Shown: positions 10,838 through 19,116, numbered from the stretch's first letter. The stretch: 64,000 bases of DNA from Flavobacterium frigoritolerans (GCF_025847275.1 NZ_JAOZEV010000011.1:1-64000), one strand, 5' to 3'. A program made the numbers and translations. The notes: generated from the letters alone by a model not told the origin.

Positions 10838-10966
10838 AAAGGTTCTAAGATACTAAGTCGCTAAGGTTCTAAGTTTTATTTTAAACACAAGAATCTTAGC
10901 GACTTTTTTATGTAATTCGTGGCAAAAAACTTAGTATCTTAGAATATTAGCGACTTAGTACCTAAA
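10838..10966. repeat. 8-base-step TAAG array with mirrored CTTAG arm
   Basis: AAAG/TAAG words begin at exactly 10838, 10846, 10854, 10862 and 10870, separated by GTTC, ATAC, TCGC and GTTC. The downstream half carries CTTAG words, again mostly 8 bases apart (about 10930-10961), so the whole can fold into a long imperfect hairpin. It lies six bases after the gltD stop. Confidence 0.75.
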
Positions 10967-11050
10967 GAGGATTTTATATAAATTTAAAATAACGCATAAA
11001 TTGTTTGATTTTAAACAAATTGTTATAATTTGTTATTATTTTACATTTTA

Positions 11051-11081
11051 TTGGTGGGTATACAAAAGAGTAATAAATTTG
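11051..11081 (+). promoter_or_regulatory. lysA promoter
   Basis: TTG at 11051-11053, a 20-base spacer, then TAAATTTG at 11074-11081 match the Bacteroidota -33/-7 consensus. Transcription would begin near 11088, about 11 bases before the chosen lysA ATG. Confidence 0.7.
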
Positions 11082-11098
11082 TCAAAAATAGTTTAACA

Positions 11099-12322
11099 AT
11101 GCAATCAAAAGATTTACTGCAATTAGCAGACCAATTTGGAAGTCCATTATATGTGTATGATGCTGAAAAAATCCAATCACAATACAACAGGTTAACTAAA
11201 GCGTTCTCTAAAGTAGAACATCTTAGAATTAACTATGCCATGAAGGCTTTGTCTAATGTTGCCATACTTCAGTTGTTAAAGGATATGGGGTCTGGATTAG
11301 ACACAGTATCTATTCAAGAAGTATTACTAGGACTTCACGCTGGATATGAGCCTGAAAGAATTTTTTATACACCAAATGGAGTTTCTTTAGAAGAAATTGA
11401 AGAAGTTGCTGCAATGGGTGTACAAATAAACATCGACAATTTATCTATTCTGGAGCAATTCGGAACTAAATATCCAAATACACCAGTTTGTATTCGTATT
11501 AATCCGCATGTAATGGCAGGAGGAAATGCAAATATTTCTGTAGGACATATTGATAGCAAATTCGGAATTTCGGTACATCAAATACCACATTTATTGCGAA
11601 TTGTTGAAAATACAAAAATGAGCATTGTGGGAATTCACATGCACACAGGATCTGATATTTTGGATATTGAAGTATTCTTGTATGCTGCAGAAATCTTATT
11701 CGATACAGCTAAAAACTTCAAAAATTTAGAGTTTTTAGATTTTGGAAGTGGTTTTAAAGTACCATACAAAAAAGATGATATCGAAACTGATATCGAAGAA
11801 TTAGGTAAAAAATTATCAAAAAGATTCAATTCTTTCTGTGCAGAATATGGTAAAGATTTAACCTTGATTTTCGAACCAGGTAAATTTTTAGTGAGTGAAG
11901 CAGGATTCTTTTTAGCAAAAGTAAATGTTGTAAAACAAACAACATCAACTGTTTTTGCTGGAATCGATAGTGGTTTTAATCACTTAATTCGTCCAATGTT
12001 ATATGGCTCTTCACATCATATCGAAAACATCTCAAACCCAAAAGGGAAAGAGCGTTTTTACTCTGTAGTAGGGTACATTTGCGAAACTGATACATTTGCG
12101 AATAACCGTAGAATTGCACAAATTACCGAAGGTGATATTTTATCTTTCAGAAATGCAGGTGCATATTGTTTCTCAATGGCCTCAAACTACAATTCAAGAT
12201 ACAAACCAGCCGAAGTTTTATGGATGAACGGTCAAGGAATATTAATTCGCCAAGCCGAAACATTCGAAGATCTTCTTAAAAATCAAATTCCGTTGCCACA
12301 AGAAGTTGCTGCAGCAGTTTAA
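11099..12322 (+). CDS. lysA: Diaminopimelate decarboxylase
   Basis: This PLP enzyme performs the last step of lysine synthesis, meso-diaminopimelate to L-lysine plus CO2. The 407-residue protein is a fold-type III decarboxylase. The PLP lysine is K49 in INYAMKAL, with HMHTGSD, the phosphate-binding FGSGF region, EPGKFLV and the catalytic CETDTF near residue 325. An upstream in-frame ATG at 11030 lies before the promoter (11051-11081), so 11099 is used. No lysine riboswitch is visible in the very short leader. The gene is monocistronic, placed after gltBD and ended by a hairpin. Confidence 0.95.
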   Translation: MQSKDLLQLADQFGSPLYVYDAEKIQSQYNRLTKAFSKVEHLRINYAMKALSNVAILQLLKDMGSGLDTVSIQEVLLGLHAGYEPERIFYTPNGVSLEEIEEVAAMGVQINIDNLSILEQFGTKYPNTPVCIRINPHVMAGGNANISVGHIDSKFGISVHQIPHLLRIVENTKMSIVGIHMHTGSDILDIEVFLYAAEILFDTAKNFKNLEFLDFGSGFKVPYKKDDIETDIEELGKKLSKRFNSFCAEYGKDLTLIFEPGKFLVSEAGFFLAKVNVVKQTTSTVFAGIDSGFNHLIRPMLYGSSHHIENISNPKGKERFYSVVGYICETDTFANNRRIAQITEGDILSFRNAGAYCFSMASNYNSRYKPAEVLWMNGQGILIRQAETFEDLLKNQIPLPQEVAAAV

Positions 12323-12345
12323 AATAAAAAAAATGTCAATTATAG

Positions 12346-12380
12346 AAATTCCAATTTAGAAATAGATTGGGATTTTTTGT
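12346..12380 (+). terminator. lysA terminator
   Basis: ATTCCAATTTA and TAGATTGGGAT pair (with G-U pairs) around GAAA and are followed by a run of T, 24 bases after the lysA stop. Confidence 0.75.
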
Positions 12381-12390
12381 TTTATATTGA

Positions 12391-12535
12391 CTCCAACTGT
12401 CAGGCAGAGCGGAGTCGAAGCCTCAGTGCAATCTTTAATCAACTAGTTTAACTTCCGAAACTTTTAATACTTCGTTCGTGTTCCTTCGGGTCAGGCTTCC
12501 AGCTTTATCTTTTACTCCGTCCCGATAACTAATTT
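12391..12535. repeat. Degenerate flavobacterial intergenic elements
   Basis: The 358-base gap before the XRE gene holds GTCAGGCAGAGCGGAGTCGA (around 12398-12417). This matches a palindromic element I recall as common in Flavobacteriia, of the type GTCA..CTGAGCGGAGTCGAAG. From about 12484 a segment reads CGGGTCAGGCTTCC, AGCTTTATCTTTTACTCC and GTCCCGATA. It resembles the half-element seen at 22511 on the other strand. The rest of the gap is featureless AT-rich sequence. Confidence 0.4.
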
Positions 12536-12680
12536 ATAAAAAAAGCATGCCAATTTTAAAAATCTTATTCCTTATAGAGTTTTTGCACAAACTTGTCATA
12601 AATGACAGGATTGTGGATATTGGGACTTGAAATTTTCACCAACTACTATTTTTTTAAAGAATTTTAAATACCTTTGAATT

Positions 12681-13070
12681 ATGAGCACAGCAACTAAACC
12701 AAAACACATTGGCAGAAATATAAGCCGAATTAGAGAGCTTCGTGGTATTAAACAAGAAATGCTTGCGGATGCTATTGGAGTGAGTCAGCAATCAGTTTCT
12801 AATATTGAAGCAAGCGAGACAATTGATAAAGACAAACTTATTGAAATTGCAAAAGCACTTGGAGTAACTGTAGAAGCTATTGAAAATTTTTCTGATGAAG
12901 GTGTTATAAATTATTTCAATACTTTTAATGAAGCTGTTTCACATAGTTTTGTAAATAATACTGCTTGTACATTTAACCCTTTAGATAAAGTTGTTGAACT
13001 TTACGAACGTTTGGTTCAGGCTGAAAAGGAAAAAGTAGAGTATTTAGAAAAATTACTAAAAGAGAAATAA
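12681..13070 (+). CDS. XRE-family helix-turn-helix regulator
   Basis: A 129-residue cytoplasmic DNA-binding protein. Residues about 11-65 form an HTH_3/Cro-type domain: ISRIRELRGIKQEMLADAIGVSQQSVSNIE, here read in segments as the helix-turn-helix, then DKLIEIAKALGVTVEAIEN. The C-terminus (about 100-129) is a charged amphipathic helix with heptad-like spacing (VVELYERLVQAEKEKVEYLEKL), so it probably dimerises by a coiled coil. No toxin, phage or kinase gene is adjacent, so it is unlikely to be an antitoxin or phage repressor. Its target is unknown. A strong terminator follows. Confidence 0.85.
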   Translation: MSTATKPKHIGRNISRIRELRGIKQEMLADAIGVSQQSVSNIEASETIDKDKLIEIAKALGVTVEAIENFSDEGVINYFNTFNEAVSHSFVNNTACTFNPLDKVVELYERLVQAEKEKVEYLEKLLKEK

Positions 13071-13100
13071 TAGTCTCTAAAGAGAGTTTTTTATAAAGAA

Positions 13101-13139
13101 AAATGCGCAAATGTCTTTTTAGATTTTGCGCATTTTTTT
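13101..13139 (+). terminator. Terminator after the XRE gene
   Basis: AAATGCGCAAA (13101-13111) pairs with TTTGCGCATTT (13125-13135), followed by T residues. A weaker TCTC-TAAA-GAGA hairpin with six T lies just before it. Confidence 0.8.
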
Positions 13140-13183
13140 GTCGATATCAAAGCCAACCTAATCAAAGCTTCATTTTTAATTTG

Positions 13184-13191
13184 TATTTTCG
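13184..13191 (+). promoter_or_regulatory. Putative -7 element, TATTTTCG variant
   Basis: TATTTTCG lies 20 bases before the ATG at 13212. The same variant in a similar context (TTGTATTTTCGGC) precedes the unknown gene at 32176, which supports it as a real promoter element. Confidence 0.4.
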
Positions 13192-13211
13192 GCGAACTAA
13201 AAAAATAAAAA

Positions 13212-13580
13212 ATGAAATTACAAATCCGTATTCTTGCTTATTCAATATTATTCTTTACCTATAGCTTTTCAACTTCATATTTATTGGCATTAGGCGAAAA
13301 ATTAAAAGATCATAGATTTATAACTTTAGGTTGTGGTTTTCTTCTTATCAATCTTATTTTCTCTTTCTTGGTATTAAAATGGAAACCTTTATTAAATATA
13401 GTGTACTCTGCTATAATTGCATTTTTAGCTTTATACGTAGCACTGAAGTTTGGAGATTTACATCTATTTCCAAAATATGATGCTCACGGAATCAAAACTG
13501 CATTAATGGCGAATGCTGTTTTATCTATACTGTTTTGGGAAGCTGCTTATCAAATAAGAAGTAGAAAAAAATTAAAATAG
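13212..13580 (+). CDS. Small four-helix membrane protein, unknown function
   Basis: The 122-residue protein is nearly all membrane. Four hydrophobic segments lie at about 8-27, 38-54, 60-78 and 93-113. Charged residues sit in the short loops (EKLKDHR, KFGDLHLFPKYDAHGIK) and the tail is basic (RSRKKLK). No catalytic motif is visible and I do not recognise a family. The gene stands alone between the XRE regulator terminator and a short palindromic repeat, so context gives no functional clue. Confidence 0.75.
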   Translation: MKLQIRILAYSILFFTYSFSTSYLLALGEKLKDHRFITLGCGFLLINLIFSFLVLKWKPLLNIVYSAIIAFLALYVALKFGDLHLFPKYDAHGIKTALMANAVLSILFWEAAYQIRSRKKLK

Positions 13581-13591
13581 TAACTATTTGT

Positions 13592-13614
13592 TAGACGTAC
13601 AGCAGTGCATCTCC
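13592..13614. repeat. Short palindrome, GAGAC-GCACTG family (copy 1)
   Basis: AGACGTAC and GTGCATCT pair around AGCA with one mismatch and one G-U pair. A related hairpin lies at 28021-28044. Confidence 0.45.
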
Positions 13615-13746
13615 ATTTTTATGTCAGTTAGATTGTATTAGCAAGGTAAATTCAGTTGAAAGTTTTTACTTCTTAAATTTAAAATTGAGTTACTACTTAT
13701 CTGAATCAATCTAAAACTGATATATTTGCACTTTAAAATTTATAAA

Positions 13747-14934
13747 ATGAAAAAGATTACTCTACTTTTTTCAATATTGTTCTTAGCACTTTCTTCATGT
13801 GGTGTAAAAAGCACTCAATCAATGCTAAGTGATGGTAATTATGATGGGGCTATTGATCGTGCGGTTGAAGGATTAAGAACCAAAAAAGATTCTAAAGGAA
13901 AACAAGATTATGTTTACTTGTTGGAAGAAGCTTTTGCTAAAGCTAAAGACAGAGATTTACGCAGTCTAGATTTGATGGCAAAAGAGGCTAATCCAGCTAA
14001 CATTGAGCGTGTTTACAATACGTACATGCAATTAAATAACCGTCAGGAAAAAATACGACCATTGTTGCCATTGCAATTAATGAAACAAGGAAAGAATGCC
14101 TATTTTCCGTTTGATAATTATTCTTCGCAAATTGTAAGCAGCAAAAATGCATTGTCAAAATATTTATATGAAAATGCTTCGGCACTTTTAAAATCCAAAA
14201 ACAAGCTTGATTTTAGAAAGGCATACGATGATTTTGCTTATCTGGAAAGTATCAATCCGGGATATAAAAACACAAAAAAATTAATGGATGAAGCTCTTTT
14301 TAAAGGTACCGATTTTGTGGATGTTTATGCTAAAAACGAAACGAACATGGTTATTCCAAAACAGCTTCAAAATGATTTATTAGATTTTAGTACGTACGGA
14401 TTGAATGATAAATGGACGGTTTACCATAGTGTTAGACAAAAAAGTGTTGTTTACGACTATAGTTTAATTTTGAATTTTAGAGAGATATTTATTTCGCCAG
14501 AGCAAATTAAAGAAAAAGAGTTTATTAAAGAAAGACAGGTTAAAGATGGTGTAAGAACTCTTTTGGATGGTAGAGGTAAGCCAGTTAAAGACAGTTTAGG
14601 CCGAGAAATAAAGGTTGATAATTATAGAACGCTTCGAGCTAATATATATGAGTTCAGACAATTTAAATCTTGTCAGGTAACTGCAAAGGTAGATTACGTT
14701 GATTTAAAGACCAATCAGTTAATGCAATCGTTTCCTGTAACCAGCGAATTCATCTTTGATTATGTTTATGCTACTTACAAAGGGGATAAGAGTGCTTGCG
14801 AGGATAGTTATATGACTTATTTTAATAAACGTGCTGTGCCATTTCCTAATAATGAACAAATGGTTTATGACACTGGCGAAGATTTAAAAGCTAAACTTAA
14901 AGATATTATTGTAAGAAATAGATTTAGAGGATAA
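13747..14934 (+). CDS. Lipoprotein of unknown function
   Basis: A 395-residue predicted lipoprotein: signal peptide 1-17 and lipobox LSSC with C18. The N-terminal third is helical and resembles TPR-like repeats (SDGNYDGAIDRAVEGL, YVYLLEEAFAKAKDRD, FRKAYDDFAYLESINPGYKNTKKLMDEA). The C-terminal half is beta-rich and has regularly spaced Phe and Asp. I do not recognise a named family. The ATG at 13726 coincides with the -7 element TATATTTG (13721-13728), so 13747 is the start. It is monocistronic with its own terminator and is likely anchored in the outer membrane. Confidence 0.82.
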   Translation: MKKITLLFSILFLALSSCGVKSTQSMLSDGNYDGAIDRAVEGLRTKKDSKGKQDYVYLLEEAFAKAKDRDLRSLDLMAKEANPANIERVYNTYMQLNNRQEKIRPLLPLQLMKQGKNAYFPFDNYSSQIVSSKNALSKYLYENASALLKSKNKLDFRKAYDDFAYLESINPGYKNTKKLMDEALFKGTDFVDVYAKNETNMVIPKQLQNDLLDFSTYGLNDKWTVYHSVRQKSVVYDYSLILNFREIFISPEQIKEKEFIKERQVKDGVRTLLDGRGKPVKDSLGREIKVDNYRTLRANIYEFRQFKSCQVTAKVDYVDLKTNQLMQSFPVTSEFIFDYVYATYKGDKSACEDSYMTYFNKRAVPFPNNEQMVYDTGEDLKAKLKDIIVRNRFRG

Positions 14935-14962
14935 ACTCTATATTAGGATGTTTTAAAAACAG

Positions 14963-14998
14963 ACTGTTCGGAAAGTATTTTTCGGACAGTTTTTTTTT
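14963..14998 (+). terminator. Terminator after the 13747 lipoprotein gene
   Basis: ACTGTTCGGAAA and TTTTCGGACAGT form a stem with one G-U pair, followed by eight to nine T. Confidence 0.85.
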
Positions 14999-15021
14999 AG
15001 GGCAGTTTAGAAAAGAAGATT

Positions 15022-15260
15022 GATAATTGCTCCAGCGGAGCATCCTATTTATAGCAAATTAAAAGGGGGTTGGATTGAAGCTACAACGTAGCGATATTTT
15101 GGTTTTTCTTCAGATTCCTATATATATATCATCCCAATGGGGTTTTGTAAAATGGTTTTATGAATTGCTATAAATATATCGCCCTCTGGGACTTAGAAAG
15201 GCATCAACTTGATGTCTGATTATCGAAATGGAGTTATGGGTACGGAAAGTATTTCCGCAC
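15022..15260. repeat. Cluster of REP-like micro-palindromes
   Basis: The 430-base gap before pafA contains at least five different short palindromes in a row: GCTCC-AGC-GGAGC (15029-15041), GCTACAACGTAGC (about 15080-15092), CCCAATGGG (about 15133), CATCAACTTGATG (about 15202) and CGGAAA-GTA-TTTCCG (15243-15257). Linkers such as TGCTATAAATATATCG recur near 21255. The 12-mer CGGAAAGTATTT occurs both here (15243) and in the terminator at 14969. No ORF is present. Confidence 0.65.
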
Positions 15261-15300
15261 TATCGTTATAGCTATTAGAGCAATTTGAATAAGATTGTTT

Positions 15301-15345
15301 AAATAAAAAGAGGATGCCTGAAAATTACTTTTCGGACATCCTCTT
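15301..15345 (-). terminator. pafA terminator
   Basis: AAGAGGATG (15308-15316) pairs with CATCCTCTT (15337-15345). Further pairing leads to GAAAA and TTTTC. The A-run on its left reads as a T-run on the minus strand, 20 bases past the pafA stop. Confidence 0.8.
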
Positions 15346-15364
15346 TATGTGTGTTAAGAAGAAA

Positions 15365-16981
15365 TTATTTTTTATCTAAAACTTCTTCAAGAACATTTGC
15401 TTCTGTTCCGTTCGGGAACGTTACTTTTATTTTTTGTGCAATTGTTGGAGCAATTTGAGTAATCACTTTTTTATTATATGATTCTCCTTTTTTAATATTC
15501 CATCCGTAAAAAATTGCTGGTACGTGTGTGTCATAAGTATAAGGCGTTCCATGAGAAGTTCCTGTTCCCATATATTCGATATAACCAGGTTTGTCCAGAA
15601 CAATTAAATCTCCGTTTTGAGTCACATCGTATCCTTTAACAATGAAATTTAAATAGTAATCATTACCAGTAGCATTCAAAATGTCTTCTTCAGTATATAC
15701 TCTTTTTACGTAATCCTGAGCCATTAAATAGTCTTTGAAAGCTTGTTTTACTTTAGTTAATTCCAGTTTTTTAGTTTTGATGATTTCTTTATTCAAAAAT
15801 AAATTGAAGCTTGAATAATTTAAAACCAAATCGGCACCAAAAGTTTTTACTGAAAAATCTTTTAAGTTTTTGCGGATATCTTTAGGGCTAATACTATTTA
15901 CATTGTATTTATTGTCTTTAAGATAATTTACATTCTCAGCTCCAGCATGATCAGCAGTTAAGAAAAGTAAGTAATTATCTTTACCAACAGTTTTGTCAAG
16001 GTAAGCTAAGAAATCGGCAATAGTTTGATCTAAGCGTAAATAAGTATCTTGTAACTCCATAGAACGTGGTCCTAATAAATGTCCAACGTAATCTGTAGAA
16101 GAAAAACTAACCGTTAAGAAGTCAGTAATATTATCTTTTCCTAATTCTTCTTTTTCGATTGCTTTCATAGCAAACTCAGCTAATAAATCATTTCCGAATG
16201 GAGTAGAACGGATAATTCCAGCATCATTTTTATCATACATATCTTTTAAGTTGTATGGAAAAACTGGAGCTTCACTATTGTATAATTTTCCTTCGTATGG
16301 ATTGTTGTCTGGTAAACTTTTGTTGTAAGTAGCAACTGGTTTATATAAATCCCAACCTTTGTTTATGTATGGTAAATAGTGTTTTTCGCTATTAAATTGA
16401 GTTACCCAATCAGGTAATTTATCTCCATAGAATGTACTAGAAATAAATGATCCAGTTTTGCTGTACCAAAATGCCCAATTAGCAAAGTGTCCTGCTGGCA
16501 AAATTGCACCACGATCTTTAAGACTTACTCCAATTACTTTTCCTTTAAAATTGGTTGCCATTCTTAACTCGTCAGTAATAGTTGTACTTAATAAGTTTTT
16601 TGGAGACATTTCGCCTTCTTCTTTAGTACCATCACCTACTGTTACTACATTAGCATCATCAGTGCAATACATTTGTTTTCCTAATTTTCGGCTAAACCAT
16701 TCGTTACTTACAATTCCATGTGTTGCAGGAGTTGTTCCTGTGTAAATGGATGCATGACCTGGTGCAGTGTAGGTAGGCATGTAATTGTAATGCATGTTTT
16801 GAAACGTGTATCCGTTATTCATAAGCTTTTTGAAACCATTTGCTGTAAAATCATCTGAGAAACGATAGAGATATTCCATCTTCATTTGATCCACAACAAT
16901 TCCAACTACTAGTTTTGGACGTTCTTGTGCATTTATTTGAGTAATGAATACAAGCGCTAAAAATAAAATAATTTTTTTCAT
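15365..16981 (-). CDS. pafA: Alkaline phosphatase PafA
   Basis: A 538-residue exported phosphate monoesterase of the PafA group (alkaline phosphatase superfamily, two Zn ions). It has a signal peptide (1-18, ending INAQ). The nucleophile is T72 in YTAPGHAS, with N93 in SNEWF and K155/R157 in SLKDRG. These four keep exactly the spacing of T79/N100/K162/R164 known from Elizabethkingia PafA, offset by seven. Metal ligands lie in VVDQM, SSTDYVGH, TADHAG and GTSHGTP. It releases phosphate from organic phosphate esters in the periplasm. A -7 element is at 17003-17010 on minus. It is monocistronic. The catalytic assignment is strong. Confidence 0.95.
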   Translation of the reverse strand: MKKIILFLALVFITQINAQERPKLVVGIVVDQMKMEYLYRFSDDFTANGFKKLMNNGYTFQNMHYNYMPTYTAPGHASIYTGTTPATHGIVSNEWFSRKLGKQMYCTDDANVVTVGDGTKEEGEMSPKNLLSTTITDELRMATNFKGKVIGVSLKDRGAILPAGHFANWAFWYSKTGSFISSTFYGDKLPDWVTQFNSEKHYLPYINKGWDLYKPVATYNKSLPDNNPYEGKLYNSEAPVFPYNLKDMYDKNDAGIIRSTPFGNDLLAEFAMKAIEKEELGKDNITDFLTVSFSSTDYVGHLLGPRSMELQDTYLRLDQTIADFLAYLDKTVGKDNYLLFLTADHAGAENVNYLKDNKYNVNSISPKDIRKNLKDFSVKTFGADLVLNYSSFNLFLNKEIIKTKKLELTKVKQAFKDYLMAQDYVKRVYTEEDILNATGNDYYLNFIVKGYDVTQNGDLIVLDKPGYIEYMGTGTSHGTPYTYDTHVPAIFYGWNIKKGESYNKKVITQIAPTIAQKIKVTFPNGTEANVLEEVLDKK

Positions 16982-17087
16982 GTTTTAAAATCTAAATTTA
17001 TACAAAAATACAGATTCGAATTCAAAAAGAATTCAGAATTGAGATTGAAAACACAAAAATGATTTGACTTTAACATATCGGGTAAAA

Positions 17088-17118
17088 AAAAATCCTAAGT
17101 GTGAGCTTAGGATTTTTT
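17088..17118. terminator. Terminator overlapping the DUF1456 stop codon
   Basis: AATCCTAAG (17091-17099) pairs with CTTAGGATT (17106-17114). The stop codon at 17107-17109 lies inside the right arm. The A-run on the left gives the T-tail for the minus-strand gene. Confidence 0.8.
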
Positions 17119-17574
17119 GTTTTTACCGAAGTTGAATTTTACTTTTTCAACTATTTGTATTTTTGGAGCAGATTTACTGTTGTTCTTTTTGAAAGGTTTT
17201 TTTGCAGCAGTTCCAGATTTAGAAGGAGCTTGATCTCCTCTTGATCTTTCCTCATCTTTTGATTTGGCTTTAAACTCTGGTCTTTCCTTTGTGCTATCTT
17301 TAGCAGGTATTTCTGCTTTGTGTTTTGCTAAAACATCATTAGGATTCTTAGGGTTTTCTTTTGTTCCTCTTAAATGAATTACTAATCCGTTTAGGAAGTT
17401 ACGTAATACTTGATCCCCGCATTCCATATAGTTTTCATGGTCTTCGGCTCTGAAAAAAGCACCCAACTCTGATTTTGAAATTCTAAAATCTACCAATTCT
17501 AATATTTCAACTATTTGGTCGTCACGGAGCATTAAGGCTACGCGTAGTTTTTTTAGGATATCGTTATTTGTCAT
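17107..17574 (-). CDS. DUF1456 (YehS-type) protein
   Basis: A 155-residue protein with a DUF1456 unit in residues 1-70: NNDILKKLRVAL, LRDDQIVEILELVDF and ISKSELGAFFRAEDHENY. The family normally has two such units, and here the second is much reduced (VLRNFLNGLVIHLRG). It is followed by a long, low-complexity, Lys/Ser/Pro-rich basic tail (about 75-155). The tail suggests nucleic-acid association, but this is inference. The gene is alone and ends in a hairpin that overlaps its stop codon. The molecular function of the family is unknown. Confidence 0.85.
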   Translation of the reverse strand: MTNNDILKKLRVALMLRDDQIVEILELVDFRISKSELGAFFRAEDHENYMECGDQVLRNFLNGLVIHLRGTKENPKNPNDVLAKHKAEIPAKDSTKERPEFKAKSKDEERSRGDQAPSKSGTAAKKPFKKNNSKSAPKIQIVEKVKFNFGKNKKS

Positions 17575-17644
17575 CGTTTAATTTTTTACAAAGGTACGTT
17601 TTAAAAGTAATTGAATTGTCACTTTCCTTATATTGAAATTGTGA

Positions 17645-18655
17645 TTAATACAAGATAACTCCAGTTCCGTTACCTTTGGCGTATTTTATGGCTCCATTTT
17701 GTATGATAACGCCACTTGCAATATCTTTTTCTAATAGTAAGGGACCATCCATATCAACATAATCTAGTTCTGGTAATAAATGAGCAATTGCAGAAATTCC
17801 AACTGTAGATTCAGTCATGCAGCCTATCATTGTTTTTAATCCCAATTGCTTAGCTTCCTGTAGCATTCGTCGTCCGGGAGTGATACCGCCACATTTCATT
17901 AATTTTATATTTACACCGTGAAAATGATTGTGACATTTGGCAATATCGCTTTCTATAATACAACTTTCGTCTGCCACAATAGGTAAAACGGAATGTTTAA
18001 AGACTTCACGATGTCCTTCCCAGTCATCTGCTTTGAGCGGTTGTTCTAGAAATTCGACTCCAAGTTTTTTTAGTTCAATAGCATTTTTAATTGTTTCATC
18101 GACATTCCAACCACAATTGGCGTCAATCCTAAAAACAGCATTACTGTGTTTTCTTAATTCGGTTACAATGGCTATGTCTTCGGGCGTTCCTAGTTTTATT
18201 TTATAAATTGGCCATGGTAATTCTTCCATTTTAGAAACCATTTTTTCGATAGAATCAATTCCGATGGTATAATTAGTTAATGGATTATTTTGAATAGAAT
18301 AATTCCATAGCTGATATAGTTTTATATTCTTTTTTCTTGCATACCAATCATTGTAAGCATTATCTAAGGCACATAGCGCAAATTTATTTTCTTGTAATAA
18401 TGGATTTATTTTTGCCCAAAATTCTTCAGGAGTTTCATGTTCGACAGCTTCTATTATTGGACGAATTTTTTCGATATCATTTTCTAGTATTGGGATAGTG
18501 ATATTATAATATGGATTGGATGTTGCCTCACCAAAACCCGAATATCCATCCTTTTTTAATTCGACAATTACCGTAGGTTGAAAATCAATTGTTTTTCTTG
18601 AAATCCTAAAAGTGTGTTTTAATTTTAGATTGTATGCTCTGATAATTAATTGCAT
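17645..18655 (-). CDS. L-Ala-D/L-Glu-type dipeptide epimerase
   Basis: A 336-residue enolase-superfamily enzyme of the muconate-lactonizing subgroup. The acid/base pair K152-x-K154 (YKIKLG) and K251 (NIKLMKCGG) is present. Mg ligands are D178 (RIDANCGW), E204 (FLEQPL) and D229 (VADESC). The pattern fits the dipeptide epimerases that invert L-Ala-D-Glu from murein or related dipeptides. Substrate specificity in this family varies, so the exact dipeptide is uncertain. It is divergent from the TerB-like gene with a 50-base shared promoter region. An N-succinylamino-acid racemase role is less likely without menaquinone genes nearby. Confidence 0.85.
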   Translation of the reverse strand: MQLIIRAYNLKLKHTFRISRKTIDFQPTVIVELKKDGYSGFGEATSNPYYNITIPILENDIEKIRPIIEAVEHETPEEFWAKINPLLQENKFALCALDNAYNDWYARKKNIKLYQLWNYSIQNNPLTNYTIGIDSIEKMVSKMEELPWPIYKIKLGTPEDIAIVTELRKHSNAVFRIDANCGWNVDETIKNAIELKKLGVEFLEQPLKADDWEGHREVFKHSVLPIVADESCIIESDIAKCHNHFHGVNIKLMKCGGITPGRRMLQEAKQLGLKTMIGCMTESTVGISAIAHLLPELDYVDMDGPLLLEKDIASGVIIQNGAIKYAKGNGTGVILY

Positions 18656-18705
18656 AGCTGCCGTTTTTGTATTTTAAATTTAAAAGCAATATTTTAGCTA
18701 AAAAT

Positions 18706-19116
18706 ATGAATTTGATGAATACTAATACAGAAAAAATAAGTTTACTTTTAGAGCTAATATCTTTCTCAACTGTTGATGGAGAATTACATAAGAGAGAGTA
18801 TGATTTTTTGTCATTGGTTGCTAATGAATTGCGTATTGACAAAGTAACGTTTCAGGATTTATTTCATCAGGAAGCTCCTTCATTGGTGATTAAATCGGAG
18901 TTTCAGCGTATTCAGCAATTTTACAGGCTGGCTTTAATTATGCATTGCGATGGTATACTGCATGTTAAAGAAGCGGCTGCAATACAGCAAATTGCTATCG
19001 ATATGGGATTAAATCCTATAGCTACTAAGCGTATTCTTAATTTAATGAAGAATGCTCCAAACGCAATGATTGATCCTGAGAAATTATTGAAGATTTTTCA
19101 AGAGCAACATAATTAA
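18706..19116 (+). CDS. TerB-like helical protein
   Basis: A 136-residue all-helical cytoplasmic protein. The repeated pattern LELISFSTVDGELHKREYDFL and LALIMHCDGILHVKEAAAI, with the DG-x-L-H-x-(K/R)-E motif twice, is that of the TerB/DjlA fold, where the acidic residues can bind divalent metal. It is probably a small TerB-family member and not a true tellurite-resistance determinant, because no other ter genes are near. The start could be ATG 18706 or 18715; the first is used. Its stop codon overlaps the convergent uvrB stop within the tetramer TTAA (19113-19116). Function unknown. Confidence 0.75.
   Translation: MNLMNTNTEKISLLLELISFSTVDGELHKREYDFLSLVANELRIDKVTFQDLFHQEAPSLVIKSEFQRIQQFYRLALIMHCDGILHVKEAAAIQQIAIDMGLNPIATKRILNLMKNAPNAMIDPEKLLKIFQEQHN

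Noticed and set aside
10838..10966. CRISPR array
   Set aside because: Repeat units are 8 bases with 4-base variable parts, no 25-40-base repeats with unique spacers are present, and no cas genes are in the window.
11082..11098. Lysine riboswitch upstream of lysA
   Set aside because: The predicted leader is only about 11 bases, far too short for an aptamer.
12681..13070. XRE gene as an antitoxin or phage repressor
   Set aside because: No toxin-sized partner, integrase or phage gene adjoins. Both flanks are terminators or lone genes.
18706..19116. Tellurite-resistance island
   Set aside because: Only one small TerB-like gene is present, without terC, terD, terE or related genes.
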